This document shows positions 1-7,396 of a stretch of 64,000 nucleotides of DNA, in pieces. Position 1 is the first letter of the stretch. Each line of letters opens with the position of its first letter. The stretch lies in assembly GCA_001931535.1 (NCBI GenBank), contig CP016211.1, forward strand, positions 1,454,501-1,518,500, written 5' to 3'. The DNA is from Minicystis rosea. Lineage in GTDB: Bacteria > Myxococcota_A > Polyangia > Polyangiales > Polyangiaceae. The notes beneath the pieces were generated by a model. It saw only the letters and a program-made list of their open reading frames with translations, was not told where the DNA came from and ran no database searches. A program made the position numbers and the translations under genes.

Positions 1-254
1 AGGGCGATCATCTGCGCCGTGGTCTGCTCGGCCCAGCGCGCCGGATCGGGCGTCCCCTCGACCACGCAGCCGGCGAGCATCTGCTCGGCCATCGCGCCGA
101 GCAGCGCCTGCTTGTTCTCGTAGTGCCAGTAGATGGCGCCGGCCTGGACGCCGAGGCGCTCGGCGAGCTTGCGCATCGTCAGGGCGTCGAGCCCGACGTC
201 GTCGAGCAGGGCGACGGCTTCCTCGAGCACGCGGGCCTTCGTCAACTGCGGCAT
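1..254 (-). CDS. TetR-family transcriptional regulator (N-terminal part, cut by window start)
   Basis: The minus strand from ATG 254-252 reads through a helix-turn-helix typical of TetR repressors: an N-terminal helix (TKARVLEEAVALLDD), then GLDALTMRKLAERLGV and GAIYWHYENKQALL. The YWHYxNKxxLL form is characteristic of the TetR group that carries the TetR C-terminal ligand domain; that domain lies beyond position 1. The gene is divergent from a flavin monooxygenase that begins at 378, and two TTGAAC-type palindromes lie between them. By family precedent it represses the monooxygenase and itself until a ligand binds; that is inference from layout. About 84 codons are visible. Confidence 0.88.
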   Translation of the reverse strand, partial: MPQLTKARVLEEAVALLDDVGLDALTMRKLAERLGVQAGAIYWHYENKQALLGAMAEQMLAGCVVEGTPDPARWAEQTTAQMIA

Positions 255-302
255 GGAGCGCGGCAGCCGTAACACACGCCCCGCGGCACAGCCACGCTGC
301 GC

Positions 303-331
303 TTGACAAGCGGTAGCCCACCGCTTACTTG
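303..331 (+). promoter_or_regulatory. Candidate promoter of the flavin monooxygenase gene
   Basis: A perfect TTGACA at 303-308 is followed after 17 bases by a weak TACTTG at 326-331. The spacing suits a housekeeping sigma factor, but the -10 match is poor. Transcription would start inside the palindromes at 329-360, a sensible place for repressor binding. Confidence 0.4.
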
Positions 332-360
332 AACGGTGTTCAACTTGAACAGTGTTCAAG
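329..360. promoter_or_regulatory. Tandem palindromic operator, probable TetR-family binding sites
   Basis: Two adjacent palindromes are visible: TTGAACGGTGTTCAA at 329-343 and CTTGAACAGTGTTCAAG at 344-360. They share the half-sites TTGAAC and GTTCAA around a short centre, which is a common TetR-family operator form. They lie between the candidate promoter and the ribosome binding site (GAGGTGAGG, 363-371) of the monooxygenase, so a bound regulator would block both genes of the divergent pair. Binding by the adjacent TetR protein is inferred. Confidence 0.72.
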
Positions 361-377
361 TCGAGGTGAGGTGATCC

Positions 378-1874
378 ATGATTGACGTGATCGTCGCGGG
401 CGCCGGCCCGGTTGGCTCCTTTCTCGCGCGCGAGCTGCGGCTCGCCGGGGTGAGCGTCCTCGTCGTCGAGGCGCTGACGGAGCGCTCGCCCCACTCCAAA
501 GCGCTGACGATGAACTGCCGCTCGGTCGAGCTCTTCGACATGCGCGGCGTCGCCGACCGCTTCCTCCGTGAAGGGGTGACGCTGCCCACCGCGCATTTCG
601 CTGCGCTCGACACGCGCCTCGATCTCGCGGGGCTCGATACACGCCACCCGTACACGCTCGTCCTCCCGCAGCGGCGGACGGAGGAGATCCTCGAGGAGAC
701 CGCCCGCGAGCTGGGCGCGGAGCTCCGCTTCGGGCACCGATTCACCGGGCTCACCCAAGAGGAGGACGGCATCACCGTCGAGGTCGCGTCACCGACGGGC
801 ACGTACCGAGAGCGCGCGCGGTTCGTCGTCGGTTGCGACGGCGCGCGGAGCGCGGTGCGGACCGCGGCCGGGATCGGCTTCCCCGGGACGGACACGACGA
901 TCACCGGCTTCCAAGCCGACATCCGCTTGCGCCGCCCGCCCAGCGCGAGCTCGATCCGGAACGAGAAGGGCGGGCTGCTCCTCGTGAAGCAGGCCAACGG
1001 CGTTCATCGCGTCGTCGTCTTGGATCCGGAGCGAATGCACGTCGACCGGAGCGTCGCTCCAACGGCCGACGAGCTGCGGGCCTCGTTCCTGCGCATCGGC
1101 GGGAGCGATTTCGACATGGAAGAAGTCCTGTGGCTCTCCCGCTTCGGGAACGCGACGCGCCAGGCGGAGGCCTATCGCCGGGGGCGCGCGCTCCTCGCGG
1201 GCGACGCGGCCCATATCCATTTCCCGGCGGGCGGGCAGGGGATGAACGTCGGGCTCCAGGACGCGATGAACCTCGGATGGAAGCTCGCGGCGACGATCCA
1301 TGGCTGGGCGCCTCCCGGCCTGCTCGACAGCTACCATCGCGAGCGACACCCCGTCGGCGCCGAGGTGCTCGCCAACACGCGGGCCCAGGAGGGCCTCGCG
1401 GGCTTCTCGCTCCAGACGAGCGCGATGCGCGCGCTGATGAACGATCTGCTGCACATCGTCCCCGTCAACCGGCGCATCGCCGAGGACGTCATCGGGCTCT
1501 CGGTCGCCTACCCGCCGGAGGTGGATCTCGATCCGCACCCGCTCATGGGCCGGCGCCTCCCCGATCTCCCGATCCGCACCGCCGAGGGCATCTCTCGCGT
1601 CTACGAGAAGCTCCGGCCCGGCCGCTTCGTGCTGCTCGACCTCGCCTGCGACGGCGCCAAGCACGACGCGGATCTCGCGCGGTTCGGCGATCGCGTCGAC
1701 CTCGTGCGTGGAGCGATCGCCGAGCCGCGACCCGAGCTCGAGGACGCGGCCATGGTGCTCGTGCGCCCCGATGGCCACGTGGCCTGGGTGGGCGCACGCG
1801 GACACGCGCACGCTCCGCGTCTCGCGGCGCTCACGGCTTTCTGCGGGGCTCCACGTGCCGTCGCGCAGGCGTGA
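378..1874 (+). CDS. FAD-dependent aromatic monooxygenase (PHBH fold)
   Basis: 498 residues, a normal length for class A flavoprotein hydroxylases. The N-terminus carries the FAD-binding GAGPVG motif (residues 8-13). The second FAD motif GDAAHIHFPAGGQGMNVG starts near residue 275 and continues into a DAMNLGWKLA helix. A thioredoxin-like C-terminal tail is present, as in polyketide hydroxylases and rifampicin or tetracycline monooxygenases. It should use NAD(P)H and oxygen to hydroxylate an aromatic substrate in the cytoplasm; the substrate cannot be told. The start ATG has GAGGTGAGG 6 bases upstream. Divergence from a TetR gene with an operator between suggests induction by the substrate, as in resistance or detoxification modules. 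Confidence 0.9.
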   Translation: MIDVIVAGAGPVGSFLARELRLAGVSVLVVEALTERSPHSKALTMNCRSVELFDMRGVADRFLREGVTLPTAHFAALDTRLDLAGLDTRHPYTLVLPQRRTEEILEETARELGAELRFGHRFTGLTQEEDGITVEVASPTGTYRERARFVVGCDGARSAVRTAAGIGFPGTDTTITGFQADIRLRRPPSASSIRNEKGGLLLVKQANGVHRVVVLDPERMHVDRSVAPTADELRASFLRIGGSDFDMEEVLWLSRFGNATRQAEAYRRGRALLAGDAAHIHFPAGGQGMNVGLQDAMNLGWKLAATIHGWAPPGLLDSYHRERHPVGAEVLANTRAQEGLAGFSLQTSAMRALMNDLLHIVPVNRRIAEDVIGLSVAYPPEVDLDPHPLMGRRLPDLPIRTAEGISRVYEKLRPGRFVLLDLACDGAKHDADLARFGDRVDLVRGAIAEPRPELEDAAMVLVRPDGHVAWVGARGHAHAPRLAALTAFCGAPRAVAQA

Positions 1875-2005
1875 TGGCGTGACGTAAACCCGGATCCGCG
1901 AGAGCCTTTCGGTTGGTGTTGCTCCTGCCGGGCCATCAACGCTCGGGCTTGCAGCCTCGAGCTCGAGGGCGACGCGTCGAGATCACCGCTGGAGAATGTG
2001 CGGGC

Positions 2006-2449
2006 TCACGGGCGGCGCGGTGATGCCCGACGCGTCGACGACGGAGACATCTCCGCCGCCGGAGGATCCTCGCGCCGTGCGTCGTACCTGCGGCGCGCGG
2101 CGTGGACCTTCGTGCGGTTGGTGAGCGCCCAGGTCGCGAGCGCGTTCACCGGCACCATCAGGTCGTGACCGAGCGCGGTGAGCTCGTAGTCCACACGCGG
2201 CGGCACCGTCGGTGTCACCGTTCGCCGGACGAACCCGTCGCGCTCCAAGTCGCGCAGCGTCGACGTGAGCATCTTGTGCGTGACGGCGCTCACGGCGCGC
2301 CGCAGCTCCGAGAAACGCAGCGGGCCGCGGCTCAGCGTGCGGACGACGAGGATCGTCCACTTGCCGCCGACGTTGTCGAGGATCTCCCCGACGGCGCGGC
2401 AGACGTCGTGCGGGAGGTCGAACGGCGAGAGGTCAGGGGACGGTTTCAA
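2006..2449 (-). CDS. HxlR-family (winged helix) transcriptional regulator
   Basis: The protein contains the HxlR core: CRAVGEILDNVGGKWTILVV, then GPLRFSELRRAV, MLTSTLRDLERDGFVRR and the wing with VPPRVDYELTALGHDL. I place the start at TTG 2449-2447 because a perfect AAGGAGG lies 7 bases upstream; this gives 147 residues, typical for the family. The in-frame ATG at 2515 would run across the operator and the divergent gene's start and is less likely. The last 30 residues are Arg-rich and not conserved. HxlR proteins often sense reactive carbonyl or redox-active compounds and control an adjacent reductase; here the divergent neighbour is a short-chain dehydrogenase. Confidence 0.85.
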   Translation of the reverse strand: MKPSPDLSPFDLPHDVCRAVGEILDNVGGKWTILVVRTLSRGPLRFSELRRAVSAVTHKMLTSTLRDLERDGFVRRTVTPTVPPRVDYELTALGHDLMVPVNALATWALTNRTKVHAARRRYDARREDPPAAEMSPSSTRRASPRRP

Positions 2450-2472
2450 AAAGGTGCCTCCTTGGCAGAGAG

Positions 2473-2487
2473 GTATCCACTGGATAC
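2473..2487. promoter_or_regulatory. HxlR-type operator palindrome
   Basis: GTATCCACTGGATAC is a perfect 7-bp inverted repeat around one base. It lies between the ribosome binding site of the HxlR gene and the ATG of the divergent dehydrogenase (2498). GTATCC/GGATAC arms are a usual form for HxlR-family sites. It should let the regulator control both genes at once. Confidence 0.75.
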
Positions 2488-2497
2488 TGAGTTTCTC

Positions 2498-3328
2498 ATG
2501 GATACCACGAACCATCGCACGGCCCTCATCACCGGCGCCAGCTCCGGGGTGGGCGCGGAGCTCGCGCGCCGCCTGCTCGCCGAGGGCTGGCGCGTGCTTG
2601 CGCTCGTCCGCTCGCCCCTCCGCGCCGAGGATCCCGCGCTCCGCGACGCCATGCGTGCCGGCCTCCTTCGCACGTACATGGCGGACCTTGCGGTCCCCGC
2701 CGCCCTCGCGGCGGCGCTCGCCGACATCCGCGCGCAGGAGGCGCGCATCGACCTGCTCGTGAACAACGCGGGCGTGTCGCTGGAGCGCGCCCAGCCGGCG
2801 CCGAGCGGGCGTGACCTCCACTTCGAGGTCAACGTCCTCGCACCCTACCTCGTCACGACGGCGCTCCTGCCGCTCGTCGCCGCCAGCGCGCATCGGACCG
2901 TGCTGCAGGTGTCGTCCAACGCGCTCCTGTCGGTCAAGGCGCTCGACCTCGACGAGCTCGTGCACCCGACGCGCTTCGCCAAGCTGTTCGGCCCGTACGC
3001 GAGCTCCAAGCTCGCGCTCTCGCTGTGGACTGCCGCGTTCGCGCACACCGCGCCCGCGGGCGTCTCGATCCTGAGCGCGTGCCCGGGAGCGAACGACACG
3101 CCGATGACGCGCGGTGCGGGCATGCCCGGCTGGCTCCGCGTCTTCGTGCCCGTGCTGTTCCGCCATCCACGGCGCGGCGCCGCGACGCTCCATCACGCCG
3201 CGCTCGCCCCGCGCGCGCGATCGCTCGAACCGGGCGTGTTCCTGAACCGCGGCAGGCCGACGTCCCTGCCGTTCGCCGAGCGCGCTGAAGATGTCCTCGC
3301 CCGCGTGCGCATGATCGCCGACGCATAG
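2498..3328 (+). CDS. Short-chain dehydrogenase/reductase (SDR)
   Basis: 276 residues with the classical SDR layout: TGASSGVG nucleotide-binding motif at residues 12-19, NNAG at 89-92, a Ser in VSSNALLS, and the catalytic YASSK pair (Y167, K171), followed by a CPG turn. The enzyme should carry out NAD(P)(H)-dependent oxidation or reduction of a carbonyl/alcohol in the cytoplasm; the substrate is unknown. I use ATG 2498, just past the palindromic operator, because the open frame upstream overlaps the HxlR gene. It is probably derepressed when the HxlR protein is modified. Confidence 0.9.
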   Translation: MDTTNHRTALITGASSGVGAELARRLLAEGWRVLALVRSPLRAEDPALRDAMRAGLLRTYMADLAVPAALAAALADIRAQEARIDLLVNNAGVSLERAQPAPSGRDLHFEVNVLAPYLVTTALLPLVAASAHRTVLQVSSNALLSVKALDLDELVHPTRFAKLFGPYASSKLALSLWTAAFAHTAPAGVSILSACPGANDTPMTRGAGMPGWLRVFVPVLFRHPRRGAATLHHAALAPRARSLEPGVFLNRGRPTSLPFAERAEDVLARVRMIADA

Positions 3329-3375
3329 GACGCCTCCGCTCCTATCGTCGCGGCGCTGCGGTATCGTGGGCTTGC

Positions 3376-4851
3376 TTGCTCCACGACGCCTCGTCCCAGC
3401 TCTACTTCGCCGTCGGAGCGCTGCTCGCGATCGGCCTGGCCTCGGCCCTCTTCACGATGCTGCGCTGGCCCGATCCGCGGCGGCGCGTCTCGACCGCGCT
3501 GGCGCTCGCCGTGCTGTTCGGTGGCTCGTTCGTCATCGGACGGCGCATGGTCGGCTCGCTCGATCGCGAGGGCGGCACCGTCCTCGTCTACGAGGTCGAC
3601 GTCGATCGCGCGATCGCGAACGAGCGCGATCGACGCTTCGACGAGGTCCGCGACGCCGCGGTCGAGGCTCTCGGCCTCCGCCAGGGCGCGGGGCGCCCGA
3701 CCGCGGCGGAGATGCGCAAGCTACGTGCGCAGGTCTCCATCGACAAGCCGCGCGATCGCAGGGACGAGATCGACCTCATCCTCGCGGAAGGCGCCGGGAA
3801 CGAGGTGCTCGATGCTGCGTTGAAGCGCACGTTTGCCGGTCTCGACGTGCGGAGAGAGCGCGGGCGCCGCGCAACGCTCCGAATCTCTGGAGCGGGGACC
3901 GCGCAGATTCGGGAGCACGCCCGCGATGCAGTCGCGAGCACCCTGCGCCGACGCGCCGACGCGCTCGGCCTCGGCGCTGCCGTCACGCCCCGCGGCGGGC
4001 AGGTTGCCGTCATGCTGCCGGTGACCGATCCGCGCGCGCTCGCCGAAATCCGCGACATCCTCGGCCAGACGGCGCGGGTCGCGTTCAAGCTGGTGGACGA
4101 CGAGGAGGACTTCTTCGAGGCGCTGTCGCGCGCGCCGGAGGCCGAGCTGCCGCGCGGGGTCACCTTCGCGCTGGAGAACGCGCCCATCGGCGGCAACCGA
4201 ACCAAGGTCAGTCACTACGCGCGCCTCGTCTTCGGCGACGGCGAGGATCCCATCACGGCGAGGCGGCGATTCGAGACGTGGATCGCGACGCTGCCCGTCG
4301 ATGCCGATCACGACATCGCCGTAGGAAAGCTGCTCGAGTACGACGAGCAGCACGAGACCTTCGAGGAGATCGGGTGGCGCACGTACTACCTCTCCAGCCG
4401 GACCGAGCTCGACGGCGAGATGGTGCGTAACGGCCACGCGTTCCCGGATCCGCAGGAGCGCAGCAAAGGCGGGTGGCTCGTACGCATGGAGCTGACCACG
4501 AAGGGCGCCGACCGCTTCGAGGAGATCACCGCGCAGAACGTGAAGCGGCGCTTCGCGATCACCCTCGATGGCCAGGTGGAGAGCGCGCCCGTCATCCAGT
4601 CCCGGATCCCCGGCGGCGTGGCCACCATCACGATGGGCACGGGCAGCGCGGAGCAGCAGCGCCGCGACGCCCAGCGGCTCGAGCTGGTGCTGCTCTCGGG
4701 CGCGCTGCCGGCGCCGGTGATGCTCCAGCAGCAATTCGTCATGCCACCGCTGACCTGGAAGATCATCCTCGATCGCGGCCTCCTCGGCGCCGCGGCCGGC
4801 ATGTCCCTCTCGCTCCTCGTGTTGCTGATCTCGGCGCGCCGGCGCACGTAG
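3376..4851 (+). CDS. SecD-like P1-domain protein lacking the RND membrane bundle
   Basis: 491 residues from TTG 3376 (start uncertain; no clear ribosome binding site). Two hydrophobic segments open the protein (about 9-31 and 39-58). The middle resembles the SecD periplasmic P1 region: a GTAQIREHARDAVASTLRRRADALG segment in the base and FAITLDGQVESAPVIQSRI followed by VLLSGALPAP in the head. One C-terminal hydrophobic segment (about 465-487) is followed by RRRT. Genuine SecD continues with five more membrane helices that bind SecF; they are absent. It may be a specialised or decayed SecD paralogue; the complete sec genes would be elsewhere. It stands alone, without secF or yajC. Confidence 0.72.
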   Translation: MLHDASSQLYFAVGALLAIGLASALFTMLRWPDPRRRVSTALALAVLFGGSFVIGRRMVGSLDREGGTVLVYEVDVDRAIANERDRRFDEVRDAAVEALGLRQGAGRPTAAEMRKLRAQVSIDKPRDRRDEIDLILAEGAGNEVLDAALKRTFAGLDVRRERGRRATLRISGAGTAQIREHARDAVASTLRRRADALGLGAAVTPRGGQVAVMLPVTDPRALAEIRDILGQTARVAFKLVDDEEDFFEALSRAPEAELPRGVTFALENAPIGGNRTKVSHYARLVFGDGEDPITARRRFETWIATLPVDADHDIAVGKLLEYDEQHETFEEIGWRTYYLSSRTELDGEMVRNGHAFPDPQERSKGGWLVRMELTTKGADRFEEITAQNVKRRFAITLDGQVESAPVIQSRIPGGVATITMGTGSAEQQRRDAQRLELVLLSGALPAPVMLQQQFVMPPLTWKIILDRGLLGAAAGMSLSLLVLLISARRRT

Positions 4852-4864
4852 CACGCAGTTCTTC

Positions 4865-5601
4865 ACTCCTCTCGGGCGCCGGCACGATCACACGACGGGT
4901 CGTCGAACGGTTTGACGCCGGCGGCCTGACAACTTGCGAACAGCGTGTAGAGGACGGCGAGATTCTTCGCGCCTCACTCGTGTCCGAACAGAGAGAAATC
5001 CTTTCTTCTGCGGACGATGACGTTGAGAGCGCGCTCAGAGAGGCTGTTGCCCAAGGGCACGTTCGCGTCGTCGTGGACAACCGTCAGCGCATCCCAATTC
5101 TTCAAGGCATGACCGACGGCAACGCCCATCGGCCTTTGGGCGGGAGCTGCGGTGTCTCCTCCATGAGCCAGCGGTGGATCTCATCTCCATCGCTGGTCGA
5201 CTGTGCGTGGTGCTGGTCAGTTTGCACCACATTCTGGGTGAGCGCCTCCTGCGCCTCGAGCGCTGCGGCGAGCGCCTCGTGAAACTTGCGTCGCGCGTGC
5301 GCCATGCCGTGTACGTATCGACGACGAGCGTGCCTTGGGAGCCCCCGAGCACGTCGGATGGGGTCGCACCGCTGTGGCTCGCGCTGAAACGGTACGTTAC
5401 GAGATAACCATCGGTGAACGTCCAATCGCAGGGATGCTCCTCGGTCGTTCGCAGGCGGCAGGAGCGCCGCGCACGCGCCCGTTCGAGCCATCGTGTGACT
5501 TGTTTGGATGAGCTCCCATGCACGAACGCTGGGCTCTGCTGCAGCACCTTCCAATGCATCGAGCTTTGCGAGGGATGGTGGTGTGAGCTCGTGTCTCTCA
5601 C
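4865..5601 (-). pseudogene. IS66-family transposase remnant (C-terminal part, decayed)
   Basis: Minus-strand translation shows C-terminal IS66 transposase pieces in order: GTLVVDTYTA (catalytic-core strand), then in another frame MAHARRKFHEAL, then GDEIHRWLMEE, HALKNWDALTVVHDDANVPL, GNSLSERALNVI, RRRKDFSLFGHE and, after an in-frame TGA, GAKNLAVLYTLFASCQAAG. About 20 residues usually found between the first two blocks are missing. The frame change plus the internal stop mean it is non-functional. The N-terminal half and the terminal repeats are not seen. It lies directly upstream of the disrupted thiamine-diphosphate enzyme gene. Confidence 0.8.
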
Positions 5602-5736
5602 TCTCGCGTGAGGTCGAGTCGTCCCTGTTTGGTTACGCGTCGTTTACACGCGCCGTGCCCGACATTGGGGGCTTGGTGGAGACACCATCGCACAGGCTTT
5701 TTGCCGTGCGGGTCGCGCTTGACACTGCGTTGAGAG

Positions 5737-5876
5737 ATGCCACGTATCCGCATGCCTGAGACTTCATCGACACGAGAGCTTGCTTCGAAATCCATTGTCG
5801 AAACGCCGCCGCGCGCTGCGGACACGCTGGTTCATGCGCTCCGGCGCGCCGGTGTCGACACGTTCTACGGTATCCC
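5737..5876 (+). pseudogene. 5' fragment of a thiamine-diphosphate enzyme gene, cut by an insertion sequence
   Basis: This piece encodes the usual N-terminus of acetolactate-synthase-like enzymes: AADTLVHALRRAGVDTFYGIP. At the IP the gene is broken by the element at 5877-7367. Removing the element and one copy of the 10-bp duplication joins position 5876 to 7378 in frame and restores YGIPGGAISPVYDAL, the expected continuation. Starts at 5737 or 5752 are both possible. Confidence 0.85.
5867..5876. repeat. Target-site duplication, left copy
   Basis: ACGGTATCCC at 5867-5876 is repeated exactly at 7368-7377, at the outer edges of the inserted element. Ten bases falls within the range known for IS4-family elements. 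Confidence 0.88.
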
Positions 5877-7367
5877 CTCGGCATTCATCGCAATTTGCCC
5901 TCTTCCCGAAGGCGCGCGAGCGCCATGGCGACGGGAAGCACGAAGTCCAGACCGCGCTTGATGGTGATCGAGCCCGGCGGGCCTCCCGCGGACTTTCCCG
6001 TATAGCCACCGAGCTCGGCCAACCAGAGCGTGACCTGCGCGATGGTGGCATCCCCGTCGGCAGCTGCTCATTCCGCTTCTTGGACTCGCGCTTCATCAGC
6101 ATCGTGGCCTCGATCTCGTGTGCCTCGAACTCGATGGAGGCAGGTTGGTCTGGCTTGGTGCGCGCGAGATGCTTGATGCGCTCGATGCGGGCAGCGGTCG
6201 CGATCATCAGAATGGCCCATCGTACAACTCGATCGGTTGAGCGCAGCTGCGTGTCCTCAACACGGCACGCACCAGACTTCCACGTCCGATGCAGGTCCTC
6301 GATGCGCCAGCGCTGGGCATACCCGAACAAGACGCGCTCGACGTCGGCATCGGTGTTGAGGGGGTGATTGGTCAGCAGCCGCCAGTGGATCGGCTCTTCG
6401 CCGCGAGGGGTCGTGCCGACTTCCTGCACGTCAACCACGTTCACGGCGATTGTTGCGCGCTCGCCGGTCGGGCGCTCGAGCATGTCCAGGACCACGCTCG
6501 TCGTCCGAACGCGCAGCTTCGCGACTCGCTCGTCACCACCGTTGCGAGCTCGCACCTGAATCGAACGGTAGCCGCGCGGGTCGGCGTTGCGCACGGCTTG
6601 GGAGAGTCGATATCTGCGCGCGCCACGGCGAACGAAGCGGTGGCTGTACGTTGATCGAACGGTGAACCACTGCCCGCACTCTTGAAGCGCCTTCAGGGTT
6701 GCATAACGATCTCCCTCTCGGTCGATCTGAAACCACGCCATGGAGCCCTGCTCTGTCAGCCGCTCCGTGCTCGCGGCAATGGTGCTCAACCAGTAACGCG
6801 TCTCCTTGTCTTGAACCCGCCGACGATGGCAGTCGTGCCGCTTCTTCTGACGCGCGCGGCTCCACCATTGTTGGTCCAGGATTCCCAAGGGAATCCCTGC
6901 CGACGAGATCGCATAGGCGTGGATGACCTTTAGGCCGCTCGCCCCGTTGCTCGTCGAACCGATGGCGCCGAAGTCCTTCTTTCGCGCTCGATCCGTCAGC
7001 CTGAGGCTCGTGCCGTCGACCGCGACGAACACGAAGTCGGCCCCGTCGCACCGCATCGCGGTGGCCGTAGATGTGGCGATCAGAAGCTTTTCAGGCTGGA
7101 CCTCCGGGTTGGCGAGAAAGTCGTACGCCGCCTGCCGCTCCGCGCTGCTGCGGAACACCTCGGGGACCTTGCCGCCAGGACAACGCGCCGCCGCAGCTGC
7201 CATATGCACCAGCCGCCGCGTCCGACGAGCATCTCCCAGCTCCGCGTGCCCGAACTCCTCATGCGCCCACCGGCGGGCCTCGTCCTGACCGAGGTTTGTC
7301 ATGAGAGCGGAACCGCTCCCTCGCCCTACAAATTCCCGTCGATGGCTGAGATCCGATCAATGACGAG
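5877..7367 (-). mobile_element. IS4-family insertion sequence (IS50/Tn5-like group)
   Basis: The 1491-bp element is flanked by the exact 10-bp duplication ACGGTATCCC. Its ends are imperfect inverted repeats: CTCGGCATTCATCGCA at the left (5877-5892) and CTCGTCATTGATCGGA read inward from the right (7367-7352), matching at 13 of 16 positions. It holds one transposase on the minus strand that nearly fills it. The intact duplication and the exact in-frame host junction suggest a recent insertion. It splits a thiamine-diphosphate enzyme gene within the pyrimidine-binding domain. Confidence 0.88.
5885..7302 (-). pseudogene. IS4-family (Tn5-like) transposase, frameshifted near the C-terminus
   Basis: The protein begins WAHEEFGHAELGDARRTRRL and shows the Tn5 transposase landmarks: VAVDGTSLRLTD (first catalytic Asp), QIDREGDRY (second Asp), and a Y-R-E signature in YAQRWRIEDLHRTWKSG (catalytic Glu). 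The C-terminal ELGGYTGKSAGGPPGSITI block is present but in a different frame: after EQLPTG the frame shifts at a run of four G (6052-6055 as C on the plus strand). One extra G would restore a full product ending at TGA 5887-5885. Whether this is a real mutation or a base-calling error is open. Confidence 0.85.
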
Positions 7368-7377
7368 ACGGTATCCC
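7368..7377. repeat. Target-site duplication, right copy
   Basis: ACGGTATCCC, identical to 5867-5876. The host gene resumes immediately after it. Confidence 0.88.
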
Positions 7378-7396
7378 GGGAGGCGCGATCTCGCCT

